DNA of 6,673 nt. It comes from Rhodobacter sp. (GTDB taxonomy: Bacteria > Pseudomonadota > Alphaproteobacteria > Rhodobacterales > Rhodobacteraceae). The translations under genes were made by a program, and so were the position numbers. The DNA is taken from contig JAIXVS010000287.1 in NCBI GenBank assembly GCA_027482795.1, forward strand, positions 1 to 6,673, in the 5' to 3' direction. The notes under the pieces are model-generated. The model saw nothing but the letters and a program-made list of their open reading frames with translations. It had not been told where the DNA came from and made no database searches. Positions 5,152 through 6,673 of the stretch are shown piece after piece (position 1 is the stretch's first letter; each line of letters starts with the position of its first letter).

Positions 5152-5340
5152 AGTGTGTCCAATCATTCAAAGGGATGAATTCTGTCTGGCCACGCACAAC
5201 CTGCGGCGCATACCCCAAAGAATATACGGTTCATCCAAAAGAGTCTCGAATTTTCGTAAAATGGGGATTTGCCCAAGATAAGCTGCCGCTTTGCGCCCAA
5301 AAACGCAGCGCTTTGGCGCGCCCGCCCAGCCGCGCGCGCG
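5152..5340. promoter_or_regulatory. Intergenic region between recN and the RTX gene
   Basis: This 189-bp gap should hold the end of the recN transcript and the RTX promoter. Next to recN it is very GC-rich (GCGCGC runs at about 5317-5340). Further on it becomes AT-rich (about 5215-5270), as a promoter would. TATATT on the - strand (5221-5226) could serve as a -10 box, but no good -35 partner is visible. A single GANTC site (GAGTC, 5241-5245) lies close by. I see no clear intrinsic terminator for recN and no credible gene on either strand. Confidence 0.4.
5158..5162 (-). promoter_or_regulatory. Ribosome binding site of the RTX gene
   Basis: On the - strand TTGGA ends 6 nt before the ATG at 5151. 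The alternative ATG at 5166 has no purine-rich sequence before it, which decides between the two starts. The match is short. Confidence 0.45.
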
Positions 5341-6673
5341 TTAGCCTTGGGCTGCCAGCAGCACCCGCGCCGCCTCGCGCGCGGCATCGGTGACCTGTTC
5401 GCCCGCCAGCATCCGCGCGATTTCTTCCACCCGCTCGGTTGCGGGCAAATACACCACGTTGGATAGGGTTTGCTCGCCCACAACGCGCTTTTCCACGCGC
5501 CAGTGATGCGCGCCAAGGGCGGCCACTTGGGGCGAATGGGTGACAACCAGCACCTGCGCCTCGTCTGCCAAGGCGGCCAGCCTGCGCCCCACGGCATCGG
5601 CAGTGGCACCGCCCACGCCGCGGTCAATCTCGTCAAAAATCATCGTCACGCCGCGCGCCTGCGCCGTCAGGCACACTTTCAGCGCCAGCAAAAAGCGCGA
5701 AAGTTCCCCGCCCGAGGCGATTTTATTCAGCGGGCCCGCTGGCGCGCCAAGGTTGGTGGCCACGGTAAATTGCACATGATCCGTTCCTTCTGGGCCGGGA
5801 TCACTGGGCGCAACAGCGGTGGCGAACACAGCGCGTTCCATCTTCAGCGGGGCAAGTTCGCCCGCCATCGCCGCATCAAGTGCCGTAGCCGCACTGTGGC
5901 GCTGCGCGCTGATTTGGGCCGCAAGACCCTGATAAACGCTGTCAGCCCGCAGCATTTCGGCCTCGATCTTTGCCAAACCCGCCGCCCCGCCATCAATAGC
6001 GGCCAGTTTCAGGGACAGCGTTTCGGCATGGCCCGCCAGATCATCGGGCAAAACACCGTGCTTGCGCGCCAGCGCGCGAATGGCAAACAGGCGCTCTTCC
6101 AGCAGTTCCAAATCGGCAGGGTTGAAATCCAGCGCGGTCAGCGTGGCATCCACACCCGCCTGCGCCTCGCCCAGTTCGATCAGCGCGCGGTTTAGCGCGG
6201 CCATGGGCAGATCAAGCCGCCCCTCGCTGCTGTCTGCCGCCCCGTCCAGCCAGCGCAGCGCATCGCGCATCGCGCCTTCGGCCCCCTCATGCGATAGGGC
6301 CGTGGCCGCGCGGGTGATGTCGGCGCGCACCTTGACCGCGCCTTGCATCAGGCGGCGGCGGGTGTCCAGTTCGGCATCCTCGCCCTGTTTTGGGGCCAGC
6401 TTTTCCAATTCGGCAACCGAATGGCGCAGGAAATCTTCATCCGATTGCGCGCGCGCCAGCACCTCGCGCGCGGCATTCAAGGCGGCTGCGGCATGGGCCC
6501 GCGCCTCCCACGCAGCGCGGATTGCGGCCAAATCGACCCGTGCGAATTGGTCTAACACAGCGCGGTGCCCGCGCGGGTTCAGCAGGCCGCGATCATCGTG
6601 TTGGCCGTGCAATTCCACCAAAGTGTCGGACAATTCGCGCAGCACATCCGCCGTGACACGCCGATCATTCACC
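5341..6673 (-). CDS. recN: DNA repair protein RecN (N-terminal part outside window)
   Basis: RecN is a cytosolic SMC-like ATPase that acts in double-strand break repair together with RecA. The C-terminal 443 or so residues are present. The family has about 550, so roughly 105 N-terminal residues with the Walker A loop lie beyond the window. The first visible codon is GTG within the VNDRRV stretch and is not the real start. Visible motifs, counted from that codon, are the Q-loop region ELHGQHDDRG (Gln24), a long Ala/Glu/Leu-rich coiled-coil section (about 40-270), the ABC signature ASGGELSRF (319-327), Walker B MIFDEIDRGVGG with Asp347-Glu348, and the switch histidine in VVTHS (His379). It ends at the TAA at 5341-5343. 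I see no SOS operator in the visible part, but the promoter is not included. In relatives recN often follows lpxC and bamD (from memory). Confidence 0.96.
   Translation of the reverse strand, partial: VNDRRVTADVLRELSDTLVELHGQHDDRGLLNPRGHRAVLDQFARVDLAAIRAAWEARAHAAAALNAAREVLARAQSDEDFLRHSVAELEKLAPKQGEDAELDTRRRLMQGAVKVRADITRAATALSHEGAEGAMRDALRWLDGAADSSEGRLDLPMAALNRALIELGEAQAGVDATLTALDFNPADLELLEERLFAIRALARKHGVLPDDLAGHAETLSLKLAAIDGGAAGLAKIEAEMLRADSVYQGLAAQISAQRHSAATALDAAMAGELAPLKMERAVFATAVAPSDPGPEGTDHVQFTVATNLGAPAGPLNKIASGGELSRFLLALKVCLTAQARGVTMIFDEIDRGVGGATADAVGRRLAALADEAQVLVVTHSPQVAALGAHHWRVEKRVVGEQTLSNVVYLPATERVEEIARMLAGEQVTDAAREAARVLLAAQG

Noticed and set aside
5294..5322. Possible recN terminator hairpin (GCGCCAAA against TTTGGGCGC on the - strand)
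   Set aside because: The stem has a bulge, a 10-nt loop and no T-run after it, so it is not a convincing intrinsic terminator.
5470..6195. 241-codon open frame antisense to recN
   Set aside because: It is a low-complexity Arg/Gln/His-rich shadow of the well-supported recN frame, with no recognisable domain.

Overview
The window reads as chromosomal DNA of an alphaproteobacterium, most likely Rhodobacterales/Rhodobacteraceae. This rests on the close match of the HisH, HisA, HisF and HisE proteins to what I remember of that family, the his gene order, the moderately high GC content, and a characteristic type of intergenic repeat. No database search was possible, so family names come from motif recognition.

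Positions 1-3847 hold a block of histidine biosynthesis genes on the + strand: hisB (5' end cut off by the window), hisH, hisA, a gene for a 94-residue membrane protein, hisF and hisE. Together they supply HisE (phosphoribosyl-ATP pyrophosphatase), HisA (ProFAR isomerase), the HisF-HisH IGP synthase and HisB (IGP dehydratase). No hisG, hisI, hisC or hisD is visible. The block is not one uninterrupted operon. A short DUF2147-type gene for a secreted protein lies on the - strand between hisH and hisA, so hisA onward needs its own promoter, or readthrough across that gene. Within the second half, hisA/membrane protein and hisF/hisE each overlap by ATGA, which suggests translational coupling. A 92-bp gap with a palindromic repeat separates the membrane protein gene from hisF.

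Positions 3844-5151 (- strand) encode a type I-secreted RTX protein. Its N-terminal part is a run of about 24-residue coils that looks like a beta-solenoid, followed by tandem nine-residue calcium-binding repeats and a C-terminal secretion signal. Its stop codon overlaps the hisE stop tail to tail by 4 bp. Behind it, after a 189-bp gap, lies the C-terminal four fifths of recN (- strand, 5341 to the window end), encoding a DNA-repair SMC-like ATPase.

Most of the window is ordinary core metabolism and repair. I see no clear new biological system. The parts that deserve a second look are the uncharacterised membrane protein coupled to hisA, the solenoid-plus-RTX protein, the opposite-strand gene splitting the his cluster, and the intergenic repeat before hisF.
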